DNA from: Methylobacterium sp. J-077
GTDB taxonomy: Bacteria > Pseudomonadota > Alphaproteobacteria > Rhizobiales > Beijerinckiaceae
Direction of reading: 5' to 3'
Assembly: GCF_022829365.1 (NCBI RefSeq)
Contig: NZ_JAKSYJ010000149.1
Coordinates: forward strand, 1 to 64,000
Length of the DNA stretch: 64,000 nt
Shown here in pieces: positions 35,705 to 44,507 of this stretch (positions are counted from its first letter, which is position 1; every line of letters starts with the position of its first letter). The position numbers and the translations under genes are program-made. The notes below the pieces were generated by a model. It saw nothing but the letters and a program-made list of their open reading frames with translations, was not told the origin of the DNA and ran no database searches.

Positions 35705-35771
35705 CATTTTGGCATGCGGAAATCAAAAACTGCATGCAAAATCGCGAGGTCGCATGCCGTTGGAGATGACC

Positions 35772-37124
35772 ATGGCCGAGCCCGTGCACCCCGTCGATGA
35801 AGTCCTGCCCGCGCCGCGCCTGTTCGCGCTCGGCCTGCAGCACGTCCTGGTCATGTACGCCAACGCGGTGGCCGTGCCGCTCATCCTCGGCGCAGCCCTC
35901 AAGCTGCCCAAGGATCAGATCGCCCTGCTGATCAACGCGGACCTGTTCGCCTGCGGGATCGCGACGCTGGTGCAGACGATCGGCTTCGGGCCCTTCGGCA
36001 TTCGCCTGCCGGTCATCATGGGCGTGACCGCCGTCTCGATCTCGCCGATGCTCGCGATGGCCGCCATGCCCGGCGTCGGGCTCAACGGCATCTACGGCGC
36101 GGTGATCGTCGGCGGTGTGTTCGGGCTGTGCGTTGCGCCGTTCGTCAGGCACGTGCTGCGCTTCTTCCCGGCCGTGGTCACGGGCACGATCATCACGATG
36201 ATCGGTGTCGTGCTCATGCGCGTCGGTGTGAACTGGGCCGGTGGCGGGGCTGCGGCGGCCGATTTCGGCGCCGGCGGCTATCTCGCGGTGGCGGGTCTCG
36301 TCCTGGCCGTGATCCTCTTGATCATCCGCTTCGGGACCGGCTTCCTGGCCAATATGGCCGTCCTGCTCGGCGTGACCGCCGGTTACCTCGTCACCATCGC
36401 GCTGGGCTGGACCGACTTCTCCGGCATCCAGGCGGAGCCCTGGCTGCGCATCGTGCTGCCGCTCCAGTTCGGTGTCCCGACCTTCGACCTGATCCCGTGC
36501 CTGACGATGTGCCTCGTGATGACGATCGTGTTCATCGAGGCCACGGGCATGTTCCTGGCGCTGGGGGCGATGACCGGCCGTGCGGTCGGTCCCGAGGACA
36601 TCAAGCGCGGCCTGCGCGCCGACTCCCTCGGCACCCTGATCGGCGGCCTCTTCAACACCTTCCCGTACGTGTCCTACTCGCAGAACATCGGGCTGGTCGG
36701 CGTGACGAACGTCTACAGCCGCTGGGTCTGCGCGGCGGGCGGCGTGATCATGCTGGCCCTGGGCCTCGTGCCCAAGCTCGCCTTCATCGTCGCCTCGGTG
36801 CCTCAATGCGTGCTCGGCGGGGCCGGCTTCATCATGTTCGGGATGGTCGCCGCCACCGGCATCAAGATCCTGAAGAGCGTCGACTACGCCAAGGCGCCGC
36901 ACAATACGATCGTCGTGGCGATTTCGATCGGCTTCGGTCTGATCCCGATCGTCTCGCCGAACTTCTTCCGGATCTTCCCCGCGGAATTGAAGCCGATCTT
37001 CGGCGACGGCATCATCCTGACTGCGATCGCGGCCGTGCTCCTGAACGCGTATTTCAACCGCACGACCGAAGACGAGGCGAACGAGGACGCCGTGCTCGCG
37101 GCGCAGGGCGCCAGCCACATCTGA
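35772..37124 (+). CDS. Xanthine/urate permease (NCS2 family), copy 2
   Basis: 450-residue purine permease with LFALGLQHVLVMYANAVAVP at the start, SQNIGLVGVTNVYSRWVCAA in the middle and 12 or more membrane segments. It clearly parallels copy 1 at 23037-24440. Three in-frame ATGs occur at 35754, 35766 and 35772; the last is chosen because GGAG lies 6 bp upstream of it. It is 80 bp upstream of allophanate hydrolase and likely co-transcribed, so its substrate may be a purine or a ureide rather than xanthine itself. Confidence 0.9.
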   Translation: MAEPVHPVDEVLPAPRLFALGLQHVLVMYANAVAVPLILGAALKLPKDQIALLINADLFACGIATLVQTIGFGPFGIRLPVIMGVTAVSISPMLAMAAMPGVGLNGIYGAVIVGGVFGLCVAPFVRHVLRFFPAVVTGTIITMIGVVLMRVGVNWAGGGAAAADFGAGGYLAVAGLVLAVILLIIRFGTGFLANMAVLLGVTAGYLVTIALGWTDFSGIQAEPWLRIVLPLQFGVPTFDLIPCLTMCLVMTIVFIEATGMFLALGAMTGRAVGPEDIKRGLRADSLGTLIGGLFNTFPYVSYSQNIGLVGVTNVYSRWVCAAGGVIMLALGLVPKLAFIVASVPQCVLGGAGFIMFGMVAATGIKILKSVDYAKAPHNTIVVAISIGFGLIPIVSPNFFRIFPAELKPIFGDGIILTAIAAVLLNAYFNRTTEDEANEDAVLAAQGASHI

Positions 37125-37204
37125 ACGGGCACCATTCCGAGCGTCTTCGGGGCGGAATCCCGTCTCGGGGACGCCTGCAGGCCATCCTTCACTGGAGAGC
37201 GCAC

Positions 37205-39028
37205 ATGCCGGTTCCTTCCTTCCCGACGCTGCCCGCACTGCATGCGGCCTATGCCGAGGGTCTCGCACCCGAGACCGTGATCGCCGAGACCTACCGGCGG
37301 ATCGCGGAAGTCGACGATCCCGGCCTGTTTCTCGCGCTCGTGCCGGAGGCACAGGCCCGGGCGGCCGCCCGGGCGCTCGGGGCCTTCGACCCGGTCGCAA
37401 AGCCGCTCTGGGGCGTGCCCTTCGCCGTCAAGGACAACATCGATGTCGCCGGGTTTGCGACGACCGCCGCCTGCCCCGCCTTCGCCTACCTGCCGGCGGC
37501 GACCGCACCGGCGATCGCGCGACTGATCGCAGCCGGCGCCATCCTGATCGGCAAGAACAACCTGGACCAGTTCGCGACCGGCCTCGTCGGTATTCGGACC
37601 CCCTACGCCGTCCCGAGGAACGCCTTCGACCCGGCCATGGTCCCGGGAGGCTCCTCGTCGGGCTCGGCCGTCTCGGTGGCGCACGGCCTGGTCACCTTCG
37701 CGATCGGCACCGACACGGCGGGATCCGGCCGCGTCCCGGCCGGCCTCAACAACGTCGTGGGCCTGAAGCCGTCCCTCGGCAGCATCTCGACGCGCGGCAT
37801 GGTGCCGGCCTGCCGCACCCTCGACACCTTGTCCGTGTTTGCCGGGACCGTCGGGGATGCCGATGCGGTCTACCGGGTGATGCTCGGCTACGATCCCGAC
37901 GACCCGTTCTCCCGCGCCTTGCCGGTCCCGCCGCGGCCTGGCGCGTGCCCGCCCGGGCTGCGCGTGGGCGTACCGGACGGAGCAAGCCGGCATTTCGGCG
38001 GCGACACTCTCTCGGAGGCGGCCTTCGTGGCCGCGCTGACGGATCTCGGGACCGTGCTGGGCGACGAGACGGTGCCGATCGACCTGGCGCCGTTCATGGC
38101 GGTCGCGGACCTCCTCTACGCGGGTCCCTGGGTCGCCGAGCGCTACCAGGCGATCCGCGCCTTCATCGAGGCGCAGCCCGAGGCGCTCCATCCGACGACG
38201 CGCGCGATCATCGCATCGGCGACGACGCGCTCGGCAGCCGACGCCTTCGCGGGTCTCTACCGCTTGGCAGAGCTGCGCCGCGCGGCCGAGCGAGTCTGGA
38301 CGCGGATCGACGTGCTGATGGTACCGACCTACCCGCGGCCCCGCAGGATCGCCGATCTGGCCGCCGACCCGATCGGCCCCAACAGCGAGCTGGGCACCTA
38401 CACCAATTTCGTGAACTTGCTGGATCTCTGCGCGCTCGCGGTGCCGGGACGCTTCCGCGGCGATGGGTTCCCCTCGGGCGTGACGCTGATCGCGCCGCGC
38501 GGCGCAGACGGTCTGATCGCCGACCTCGGCGCACGGCTGCACGCGGCGGCGGACCTGAGACTCGGGGTCAGCACCGTGCCCGCGTCCTTTGAGACGGCAG
38601 GGCAGACGCATGTCGCGCGTGCCCAGGATGACGAGATCGAGATCGCCGTGGTCGGAGCGCATATGTCCGGGCTGCCGCTGAACGCCGAGCTCGTCGGTCA
38701 CGGCGCGCGCTTCCTGCGCGCAGTCAGGACGCGTGCGGAGTATCGGCTCCACGCCCTTCCGGGCGGTCCGCCGGCGCGGCCGGGCCTGGTTCGGGTCGCG
38801 CCTGGTATGGGCGCACCGATCGAGACGGAGGTCTGGGCGCTTCCCGCCGCCGGGTTCGGTGCCTTCGTGGCGGCCGTCCCGATGCCACTCACGATCGGGA
38901 CCTTGCGGCTCTCGGATGGAACGACCCCAAAGGGGTTTTTGGCCGAGGCGGAGAGCCTGAGCGCAGCACAAGACATCACCGAGTACGGTGGATGGCGTCG
39001 CTATCTCGAGGCTCAGCAGGTCGTGTGA
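37205..39028 (+). CDS. atzF: Allophanate hydrolase
   Basis: 607-residue enzyme splitting allophanate to ammonia and carbon dioxide. The N-terminal amidase-signature domain has Lys76 (GVPFAVKDNID), Ser150 (PGGSSSGSA) and Ser174 (TDTAGSGRVPA), spaced exactly like the Lys-Ser-Ser triad I recall for AtzF (91, 165, 189). The C-terminal domain (about 460-607) has the AtzF-type GAHMSGLPLNAEL and PKGFLAEAE. No urea carboxylase lies nearby, so allophanate must come from elsewhere, most simply from biuret. GGAG lies just upstream of ATG 37205. A strong terminator follows. Confidence 0.93.
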   Translation: MPVPSFPTLPALHAAYAEGLAPETVIAETYRRIAEVDDPGLFLALVPEAQARAAARALGAFDPVAKPLWGVPFAVKDNIDVAGFATTAACPAFAYLPAATAPAIARLIAAGAILIGKNNLDQFATGLVGIRTPYAVPRNAFDPAMVPGGSSSGSAVSVAHGLVTFAIGTDTAGSGRVPAGLNNVVGLKPSLGSISTRGMVPACRTLDTLSVFAGTVGDADAVYRVMLGYDPDDPFSRALPVPPRPGACPPGLRVGVPDGASRHFGGDTLSEAAFVAALTDLGTVLGDETVPIDLAPFMAVADLLYAGPWVAERYQAIRAFIEAQPEALHPTTRAIIASATTRSAADAFAGLYRLAELRRAAERVWTRIDVLMVPTYPRPRRIADLAADPIGPNSELGTYTNFVNLLDLCALAVPGRFRGDGFPSGVTLIAPRGADGLIADLGARLHAAADLRLGVSTVPASFETAGQTHVARAQDDEIEIAVVGAHMSGLPLNAELVGHGARFLRAVRTRAEYRLHALPGGPPARPGLVRVAPGMGAPIETEVWALPAAGFGAFVAAVPMPLTIGTLRLSDGTTPKGFLAEAESLSAAQDITEYGGWRRYLEAQQVV

Positions 39029-39039
39029 TGACTACATGC

Positions 39040-39073
39040 CTGAGGAAATAGCTTTTCCTCAGCCGACGTTTTT
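39040..39073 (+). terminator. Rho-independent terminator after allophanate hydrolase
   Basis: A 9-bp stem (CTGAGGAAA with TTTCCTCAG) around a 5-base loop is followed by a run of five T at 39069-39073. It begins 12 bp after the atzF stop and marks the right end of the purine/ureide region. Confidence 0.88.
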
Positions 39074-39095
39074 CAGGCGAATGATGCGCCCTTCC

Positions 39096-39374
39096 TCAAC
39101 ACCGAGGCGCCGTCCGTTCTCTCGATCTTCGTTTGACCGAGGAGGATCTGCGCCGTGCGTCAGCCGGAATGAGGGCATCCGGATCGAAGCCGTCGGGATT
39201 CTCGTCCTTCTGCGGGACGATCCCGCCCACCTTGGCCTCGATATCGGGGACGATGTCGTCGGGCAGGCGCCTCAGGCCGGACTCGGAGGCGATCAGGCGG
39301 CGCCACATCCCCTCGACGCTGCAGCCGAGTGGGGAGACCACGCCCATTCCGGTGATTACGATCGGCTCACGCAT
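39096..39374 (-). pseudogene. N-terminal stub of a FabF-like beta-ketoacyl-ACP synthase
   Basis: The first 75 or so residues match the start of beta-ketoacyl-ACP synthase II: MREPIVITGMGVVSPLGCSV, then RLIASESGLRRLPDDIVPDI and EAKVGGIVPQKDENPDGFDP. After DALIPADARR the match ends and a stop follows at 39096. The catalytic Cys-His-His domain, over 300 residues, is missing. The right edge has its own ATG; the left edge meets the terminator of the purine region, so the deletion that removed fabF probably coincided with the arrival of neighbouring DNA. Confidence 0.8.
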
Positions 39375-39504
39375 CGACATCGATCTGTCGCATCGTGAAG
39401 GGCGCCGCGTGACGGCGCGCGAAACATTCGGATCGCGGTCTCACGGCCTCGGATCGGTCGATCAGGGTGCATGCTCCGTGGGTCCGGCGCCTTGCCCGGG
39501 AATG

Positions 39505-40047
39505 TCAGCCGGCAACCGCGGAATGCGCCGCCTGAAGCAGGTCGTTCGCCAGCGCCTCGTCATCGACGGCTCGTGCCAGGACGACGGCTCCGACGAGCGT
39601 CGACAGCGTCGCGAGGGACTTTTGTCGACGGCGCTCCCGCGAAGCCCTCGGCGTGAGGTTGGCGAGGATCGAGGCCAGACGCTCGACGCCCTGGGTGAAC
39701 CGGGCTCGGACGGGGCTGCCCGGCGCTTCCCGGGAGATGTCGTTGGCGAGGGCCGCGAGGGGGCAACCCTTCCCGGGCGTCTGGACGTGTTTAACGGAGA
39801 GGTAGTTCGCGATGATCGCGTCCACGTCTCCACGCCGATCCTCACCGAGCGCGGAGTCGAACGCTTCGGCTGCCAGGGCGTCCTTGTTGGCGAACTGGCC
39901 GTAGAAGCCGCCATGGGTCAGGCCGGCCGAGGCCATGATGTCGGCGACGCCGACGCCGTGCAGGCCGCGCTCACGGAACAGGGCCGCCGCGACCTCCACG
40001 ACGCGCTGACGGTTGAGCTTGGCCTGCTCCTGGGAAACTCTCGGCAT
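39505..40047 (-). CDS. TetR-family regulator of the efflux operon
   Basis: 180-residue repressor. The helix-turn-helix covers about residues 15-60 (RQRVVEVAAALFRERGLHGV, then MASAGLTHGGFYGQFANKDA). The C-terminal ligand domain contains a KGCPLAALANDI motif common in this branch. It lies downstream of an RND pump on the same strand, with its own promoter region containing a TAGATG dyad. Control of the pump is the likely role. Confidence 0.88.
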   Translation of the reverse strand: MPRVSQEQAKLNRQRVVEVAAALFRERGLHGVGVADIMASAGLTHGGFYGQFANKDALAAEAFDSALGEDRRGDVDAIIANYLSVKHVQTPGKGCPLAALANDISREAPGSPVRARFTQGVERLASILANLTPRASRERRRQKSLATLSTLVGAVVLARAVDDEALANDLLQAAHSAVAG

Positions 40048-40079
40048 ACCCTGATCCTTCGACCTTCCGACATCCTATA

Positions 40080-40099
40080 TAGATGCATTGCGTCATCTA
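40080..40099. promoter_or_regulatory. Dyad upstream of tetR, possible autoregulatory operator
   Basis: TAGATGCATTGCGTCATCTA contains 6-bp arms TAGATG and CATCTA, 33 bp upstream of the tetR start on the minus strand. Similar GATG/CATC arms occur before the membrane-fusion gene at 44494-44507, which supports a shared repressor. Bases 40100-40267 hold no gene. Confidence 0.5.
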
Positions 40100-40267
40100 A
40101 AGAAGGGCAGCCTCTCCGGCAGTCCCGCGAGAGCATCGGGAGACGACAGGCGACCGGCCTGCGCACGGGGGCTGGAGCGCAGGCCGGTCGTCGTACCGCG
40201 CGCCCGGTCAACCCGGCGCGCGATCCTTGGATGTCCCTCGGGCGGGACACGAACCACTTACGCGGCG

Positions 40268-43200
40268 TCAAGACTTGACCGGGAGCGGCATCTTGCCGGC
40301 ACCCGATGCGACGTCGGCAGCCCTCGGCGCCCGTGCCACCCGGAACCAAAGGGCGTAGAGCGCGGGCAGGAACAGCAGGGTCAACAGGGTCCCGACCCCG
40401 ACGCCGCCGATCAGGACGTAGGCCAGGGCCCCCCAGAACACCGAGTGGGTCAGCGGGATGAAGGCCAGCATCGCGGCGGCAGCCGTGAGGATGACGGGGC
40501 GCGCCCGCCGAACCGTCGACTCGACGATGGCATCGTAGTCGGACAGGCCCGAGGCGCGGTCGTGGTGGATCTGGTCTACCAGGATCAGGGTGTTGCGCAT
40601 CAGGATGCCGGACAGCGCGATCAGCCCGAGGATCGCGTTGAAGCCGAACGGCTGGTGAAACAACAGCAGCGTCGGCGCCGCCCCGACGAGGCCCAGAGGC
40701 GCCGTGGCGAACACCATGAACATGGTCGAGAATGAGCGAACCTGGATCATGATGACCGTCAGCGTCACGATCAGCATGATCGGGAACACCGCCACCAAAG
40801 CGTTCATGGCCTTGGCGCTCTCCTCGACGGCGCCGGCCGTGTCGATGCGGTATCCCGGCGGCAGCTTGGCCTTGATCGGGTCGAGCAGGGGGACGACCTG
40901 CGCGTGGATGTCAGGCGGCTGCCTGCCGTCGAGCACGTCGCCCTGCACGCGAATGTAGGTCTCACGGTTGTAACGCTTGAGCACCGCGTCCTCGTTGCGA
41001 CTCTCCAGGTGGGCAACCTGGGAGAGCGGCACTTGGCGGCCGTCATGGGTGGCGAGCGTCAGGTCGCCGATGTCGCCGAGCGAGCGCCGCTCCGGGCCGG
41101 GGCTGCGCAGCAGGACATCGACCGAGCGCAGGTTCTCGCGCACCTGCGTCGCAGGCGTGCCGTTGAGGTAGCTCTGCAGCTGTTGCCCGGCTTCCTTCGG
41201 GGTCAGGCCGATCAGCCGCAGGCGCTCCTGATCGAGGACGAGGTGCAGGCTCGGTGTCTTGTCGCCCCAGTCCAGATGCACGAGGCGCATGTTCGGATTG
41301 GAGGCCATCGCCGCGGCGACCTCGGCGGCGATACCGCGGATCACGTCGGCGTCCGGCCCGACCACCCGGAACGCAACGGGGAAGCGGATCGGCGGCCCGA
41401 ACACGATCTGCAGGACTCGCACACGCGCTTCGGGAAAGAGCCCGTCATTCACGAGCTTGCGGACCTTGAGCCGGAGCGCGTCGCGCGCGGCCGCATCGGG
41501 GGTCTGGACGACGATCTGCGCGAAGGCGGGATCGGGCAACTCGGGATCGAACGAGAGTACGAAGCGCGGCATCCCCTGTCCGATGTAGCTCGTGATCTCG
41601 CGCGCCTCGGGCAGCTCGCGGATGGCCGCCTCGACCTTCCGGACGCTGGCCTCCGTATTCGCGAAGGCCGAACCTGTGGGCAGGGTCACCTCGACGATGA
41701 GTTCCGGGCGCTCCGAGTTCGGGAAGAACTGCTTCTCGACCTTGCCCATCCCGACCACTGCGAGCGCGAACAGCACCACGGTGATGCCCGCCGCCGTCCA
41801 CTTGTGATCGACAGAGGCCCGAACGACCCGGCGCAGGCGCTGGTAGTTCTTCGTCGCGTAGATCGCCTCGTGGCCGCCCGCGACGCGCTTGATGTTCGGA
41901 AGCAGCTTGACGCCCAGATAGGGCGTGAAGGTCACGGCCACGATCCAGGAGATGATCAACGAGAAGCCGACCACCCAGAAGATGTTGCCGGCGTATTCGC
42001 CCGCCGTCGAAGCGGCGAAGCCCACGGGCAGGAATCCCGCGATGGTGACGAGCGTGCCGGTGAGCATCGGCGCGGCGGTGGCACTCCAGGCATGGGTGGC
42101 CGCCTCGATGCGGTCTGCCCCTTCCTCCATGCGCACCACCATCATCTCGATGGCGATGATGGCGTCGTCCACGAGAAGGCCGAGGGAGATGATCAGGGCC
42201 CCGAGGGTGATGCGGTCGAAGTCGCGGCCGGTGACCATCATCACTACGAACACGGCCGCGAGGGTGATCGGGACCGCGAGCGCCACGACGATGCCGACCC
42301 TGAACCCGAGGGCGACGAGGCTGACCACGATCACCACGGACAGCGCCGTGAAGAACTTGACCATGAACTCGTGGATGGCGTCGCCGATCACCTTGGCCTG
42401 ATCGGTGATCTTCGTGAACTCGATGCCCGTCGGCAGTTCGTGGTGGATCGCCACCTCCTCGGCGTTCAAGGCCTCGCCGAGCGCCAGGCCGTTGAAGCCG
42501 GGCTTCATCACGAGGCCGAGCATCAGCGCCGGCTCGCCGTCATTGCGGATCGCGAAGACCTTCGGATCCTCATAGCCGCGCTTGACCTCGGCGATGTCGC
42601 CGAGCTTGAGGCTGCGGTCGCCGACCGCCACCGGCAGGTTCCGGATCGCGTCCAGGCCATCGATGGCACCGTCGAGGCGCAGGTAGACCCGGGGGCCGGC
42701 GGTCTCGACGAAACCGGCCGGCGTCACGTCGTTCTGGTTCGCCAGGGCGGACAGCAGTTGCTGACCGGTGATGCCGAGGGTGGCGAGACGCTGGTAGGAG
42801 ATCTCGACGAAGATCTTCTGCGCCTGCTCGCCGAGGATGTTGATCTTCTCGATGCCAGGGACACGCAGCAGGCGCTGGCGCAAGTCCTCGGCCCGCAGAA
42901 CGAGATGCCGTTGTGGCAGGCCGCGGGCCTGGAGTGCATAGAGCGCGAAATAGACGTCCGAGAACTCGTCGTTGAACAGCGGTCCCATCACCCCGCGCGG
43001 CAATGTGGAGGCTTGGTCGGACAACTTCTTGCGTGCCTGGTAGAACTCCGACTGTAGTTTGGCCGGCGGCATGCTGTCCTTGAAGTGAACCTTCATCAGC
43101 ATGAGGCCGGGCCGGACCGTCGTCTCGACGCGGTCGTAGTAGACGAGTTCCTGCAGGCGCTTCTCCAGCGGGTCGGCGACCTGCCGCTGGATCTCCGAGG

Positions 43201-43375
43201 TCGTGGCGCCGGGCCACGCGGCGGAGACGGCCATCGTCTTCACGGTAAAAGCCGGATCTTCGGCACGGCCGAGTTTCTGAAAGGCGAAGAAGCCGGCGGC
43301 CGTTACCGCGATGATCAGGAACAGTGTGACGGCCCGCTCCCGGACCGCCAGGGCGGAGAGGTTGAAGCCGGTCAT
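40268..43375 (-). CDS. RND efflux pump, inner-membrane transporter
   Basis: 1035-residue proton-driven efflux transporter of the AcrB/HAE group, of full length. The N-terminus FNLSALAVRERAVTLFLIIA leads into the first membrane segment, and EDPAFTVKTMAVSAAWPGAT begins the first periplasmic domain. DDAIIAIEMMVVRMEEG in the fourth membrane helix holds the two aspartates of the proton relay. It overlaps the membrane-fusion gene by four bases (ATGA) and is translationally coupled to it. No outer-membrane TolC-type gene is nearby, so a distant partner must be used. Substrates are unknown. Confidence 0.93.
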   Translation of the reverse strand: MTGFNLSALAVRERAVTLFLIIAVTAAGFFAFQKLGRAEDPAFTVKTMAVSAAWPGATTSEIQRQVADPLEKRLQELVYYDRVETTVRPGLMLMKVHFKDSMPPAKLQSEFYQARKKLSDQASTLPRGVMGPLFNDEFSDVYFALYALQARGLPQRHLVLRAEDLRQRLLRVPGIEKINILGEQAQKIFVEISYQRLATLGITGQQLLSALANQNDVTPAGFVETAGPRVYLRLDGAIDGLDAIRNLPVAVGDRSLKLGDIAEVKRGYEDPKVFAIRNDGEPALMLGLVMKPGFNGLALGEALNAEEVAIHHELPTGIEFTKITDQAKVIGDAIHEFMVKFFTALSVVIVVSLVALGFRVGIVVALAVPITLAAVFVVMMVTGRDFDRITLGALIISLGLLVDDAIIAIEMMVVRMEEGADRIEAATHAWSATAAPMLTGTLVTIAGFLPVGFAASTAGEYAGNIFWVVGFSLIISWIVAVTFTPYLGVKLLPNIKRVAGGHEAIYATKNYQRLRRVVRASVDHKWTAAGITVVLFALAVVGMGKVEKQFFPNSERPELIVEVTLPTGSAFANTEASVRKVEAAIRELPEAREITSYIGQGMPRFVLSFDPELPDPAFAQIVVQTPDAAARDALRLKVRKLVNDGLFPEARVRVLQIVFGPPIRFPVAFRVVGPDADVIRGIAAEVAAAMASNPNMRLVHLDWGDKTPSLHLVLDQERLRLIGLTPKEAGQQLQSYLNGTPATQVRENLRSVDVLLRSPGPERRSLGDIGDLTLATHDGRQVPLSQVAHLESRNEDAVLKRYNRETYIRVQGDVLDGRQPPDIHAQVVPLLDPIKAKLPPGYRIDTAGAVEESAKAMNALVAVFPIMLIVTLTVIMIQVRSFSTMFMVFATAPLGLVGAAPTLLLFHQPFGFNAILGLIALSGILMRNTLILVDQIHHDRASGLSDYDAIVESTVRRARPVILTAAAAMLAFIPLTHSVFWGALAYVLIGGVGVGTLLTLLFLPALYALWFRVARAPRAADVASGAGKMPLPVKS

Positions 43376-44457
43376 CGCGCGACTCCCGTCAGGCTCGGGG
43401 GGGCCTGGCGCACCGTCTGGCCGGCCTTGAGGAGATGGGCGCCGAGCGACACGATGCGGTCGCCCGGGCTGAGCCCGGCCACGACCTCGGCACCTTCCTC
43501 GGACAGGCGGGCGACGGCGACCGGCTGGGCCGTGACGGTCCTGGTCTCGGTGTCGAACTTCCAGACCTCCGAGCCGTGCCCGACATCGAACAGGGCCCCG
43601 AGCGGCACGTCGACCGCCGCGATGCGCCCAGCATCTGCCGGCCTGAGCCGCAGCGTCACGGTCGCTCCGAGCGGCGCATCCTCGCCGCCGGCCGAGAGGA
43701 TGTAGCGTGCTCGGTACGTCCGCGTGGCGGGATCGGCGGTGGCGGACAATTCGCGCAACCGTGCCGGATAGGTCGTCTCGCCCTCTGCGTAGAGGGTCGC
43801 CGAGGCGGAGCCCCGCGCCAGACGTCGGCTCGCCTCCGGCAGGAAGACCTCCGCCTCGCGAGCCCCGTCACGCGCCAGCTTGACCACGGTCTGGCCGGCG
43901 GCGACCACCTGTCCCGGCTCGGTCGGAACCTCCATCACGACGCCGTCGGCATCGGCCTGGAGCTCCGAATAGCCCGCCTGGTTGGAGACTTGGCTCGCCT
44001 GGGCCTCCACGTTGGCGAACTGGGCGATGGCTGCGTCCGCGGCGGCCTTGTTCTGGTCGTAGGTCTGTTTCGAGGTCCAGCCGTCCCCGACGAGCTTGCG
44101 GCTGCGCTCCTCGTCGGCCTTGGCCTTGATCATCTGCGCCCGGGCCGCCTCGACGGAGGCGCGCGCCGCGTTGAGTGCCAGTGTGAAGTCGGTTCGGTCG
44201 AGGCGCATCAACGGCTGCCCGAGCCGGACGTGGTCACCCGGGTCGACGAGGCGCTCGAAGATCTTGCCGCCGACGCGGAAGCCGAGGTTGCTCTCCGTTC
44301 TGGCACGGACGACGCCGGTGTAGCGCGTGATCCCAGCCGTTCCCGGGGCGACCTCGACGATCTGGACCAGCGGCGGCTCCGTAGGAACTGCCGTCTCTGC
44401 CGGCGAACATCCCGCGAGGGCCAATGCGGAAAGCCCGAGCATCCATCGCGCGTCCAT
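43372..44457 (-). CDS. RND efflux pump, membrane-fusion lipoprotein
   Basis: 361-residue periplasmic adaptor. The ATG at 44457 gives MDARWMLGLSALALAGC, a lipoprotein signal with the lipobox LAGC, and has GGGGAG 8 bp upstream; a GTG 15 bp further upstream is less likely. The order is lipoyl half motif (GVVRARTESNLGFRVGGKI), a helical hairpin around residues 90-165, a second half (GYSELQADADGVVMEVPTEP) and beta-barrel sheets. It is the first gene of the efflux operon. Confidence 0.92.
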   Translation of the reverse strand: MDARWMLGLSALALAGCSPAETAVPTEPPLVQIVEVAPGTAGITRYTGVVRARTESNLGFRVGGKIFERLVDPGDHVRLGQPLMRLDRTDFTLALNAARASVEAARAQMIKAKADEERSRKLVGDGWTSKQTYDQNKAAADAAIAQFANVEAQASQVSNQAGYSELQADADGVVMEVPTEPGQVVAAGQTVVKLARDGAREAEVFLPEASRRLARGSASATLYAEGETTYPARLRELSATADPATRTYRARYILSAGGEDAPLGATVTLRLRPADAGRIAAVDVPLGALFDVGHGSEVWKFDTETRTVTAQPVAVARLSEEGAEVVAGLSPGDRIVSLGAHLLKAGQTVRQAPPSLTGVAR

Positions 44458-44493
44458 CGCCGAGCTCCCCACTGCAACCCATCAGGAATAAAA

Positions 44494-44507
44494 ATGATGT
44501 TCATCAT
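44494..44507. promoter_or_regulatory. Perfect palindrome before the efflux operon
   Basis: ATGATGTTCATCAT is a perfect 14-bp palindrome located 37 bp upstream of the membrane-fusion start. Its GATG/CATC arms resemble those at 40080-40099 before tetR. It is the best candidate for the TetR operator of the pump. Confidence 0.55.

Noticed and set aside
35607..37400. Open frame of 597 codons on the minus strand opposite the xanthine permease
   Set aside because: The plus-strand permease has full NCS2 motifs; the opposite product is Arg/Asp/His-rich without motifs.
40904..43057. Open frame of 717 codons on the plus strand opposite the RND transporter
   Set aside because: The minus-strand gene has all RND motifs over the full length. 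The plus-strand product is a His/Asp/Arg-rich string with no domain, typical of antisense frames in GC-rich DNA.
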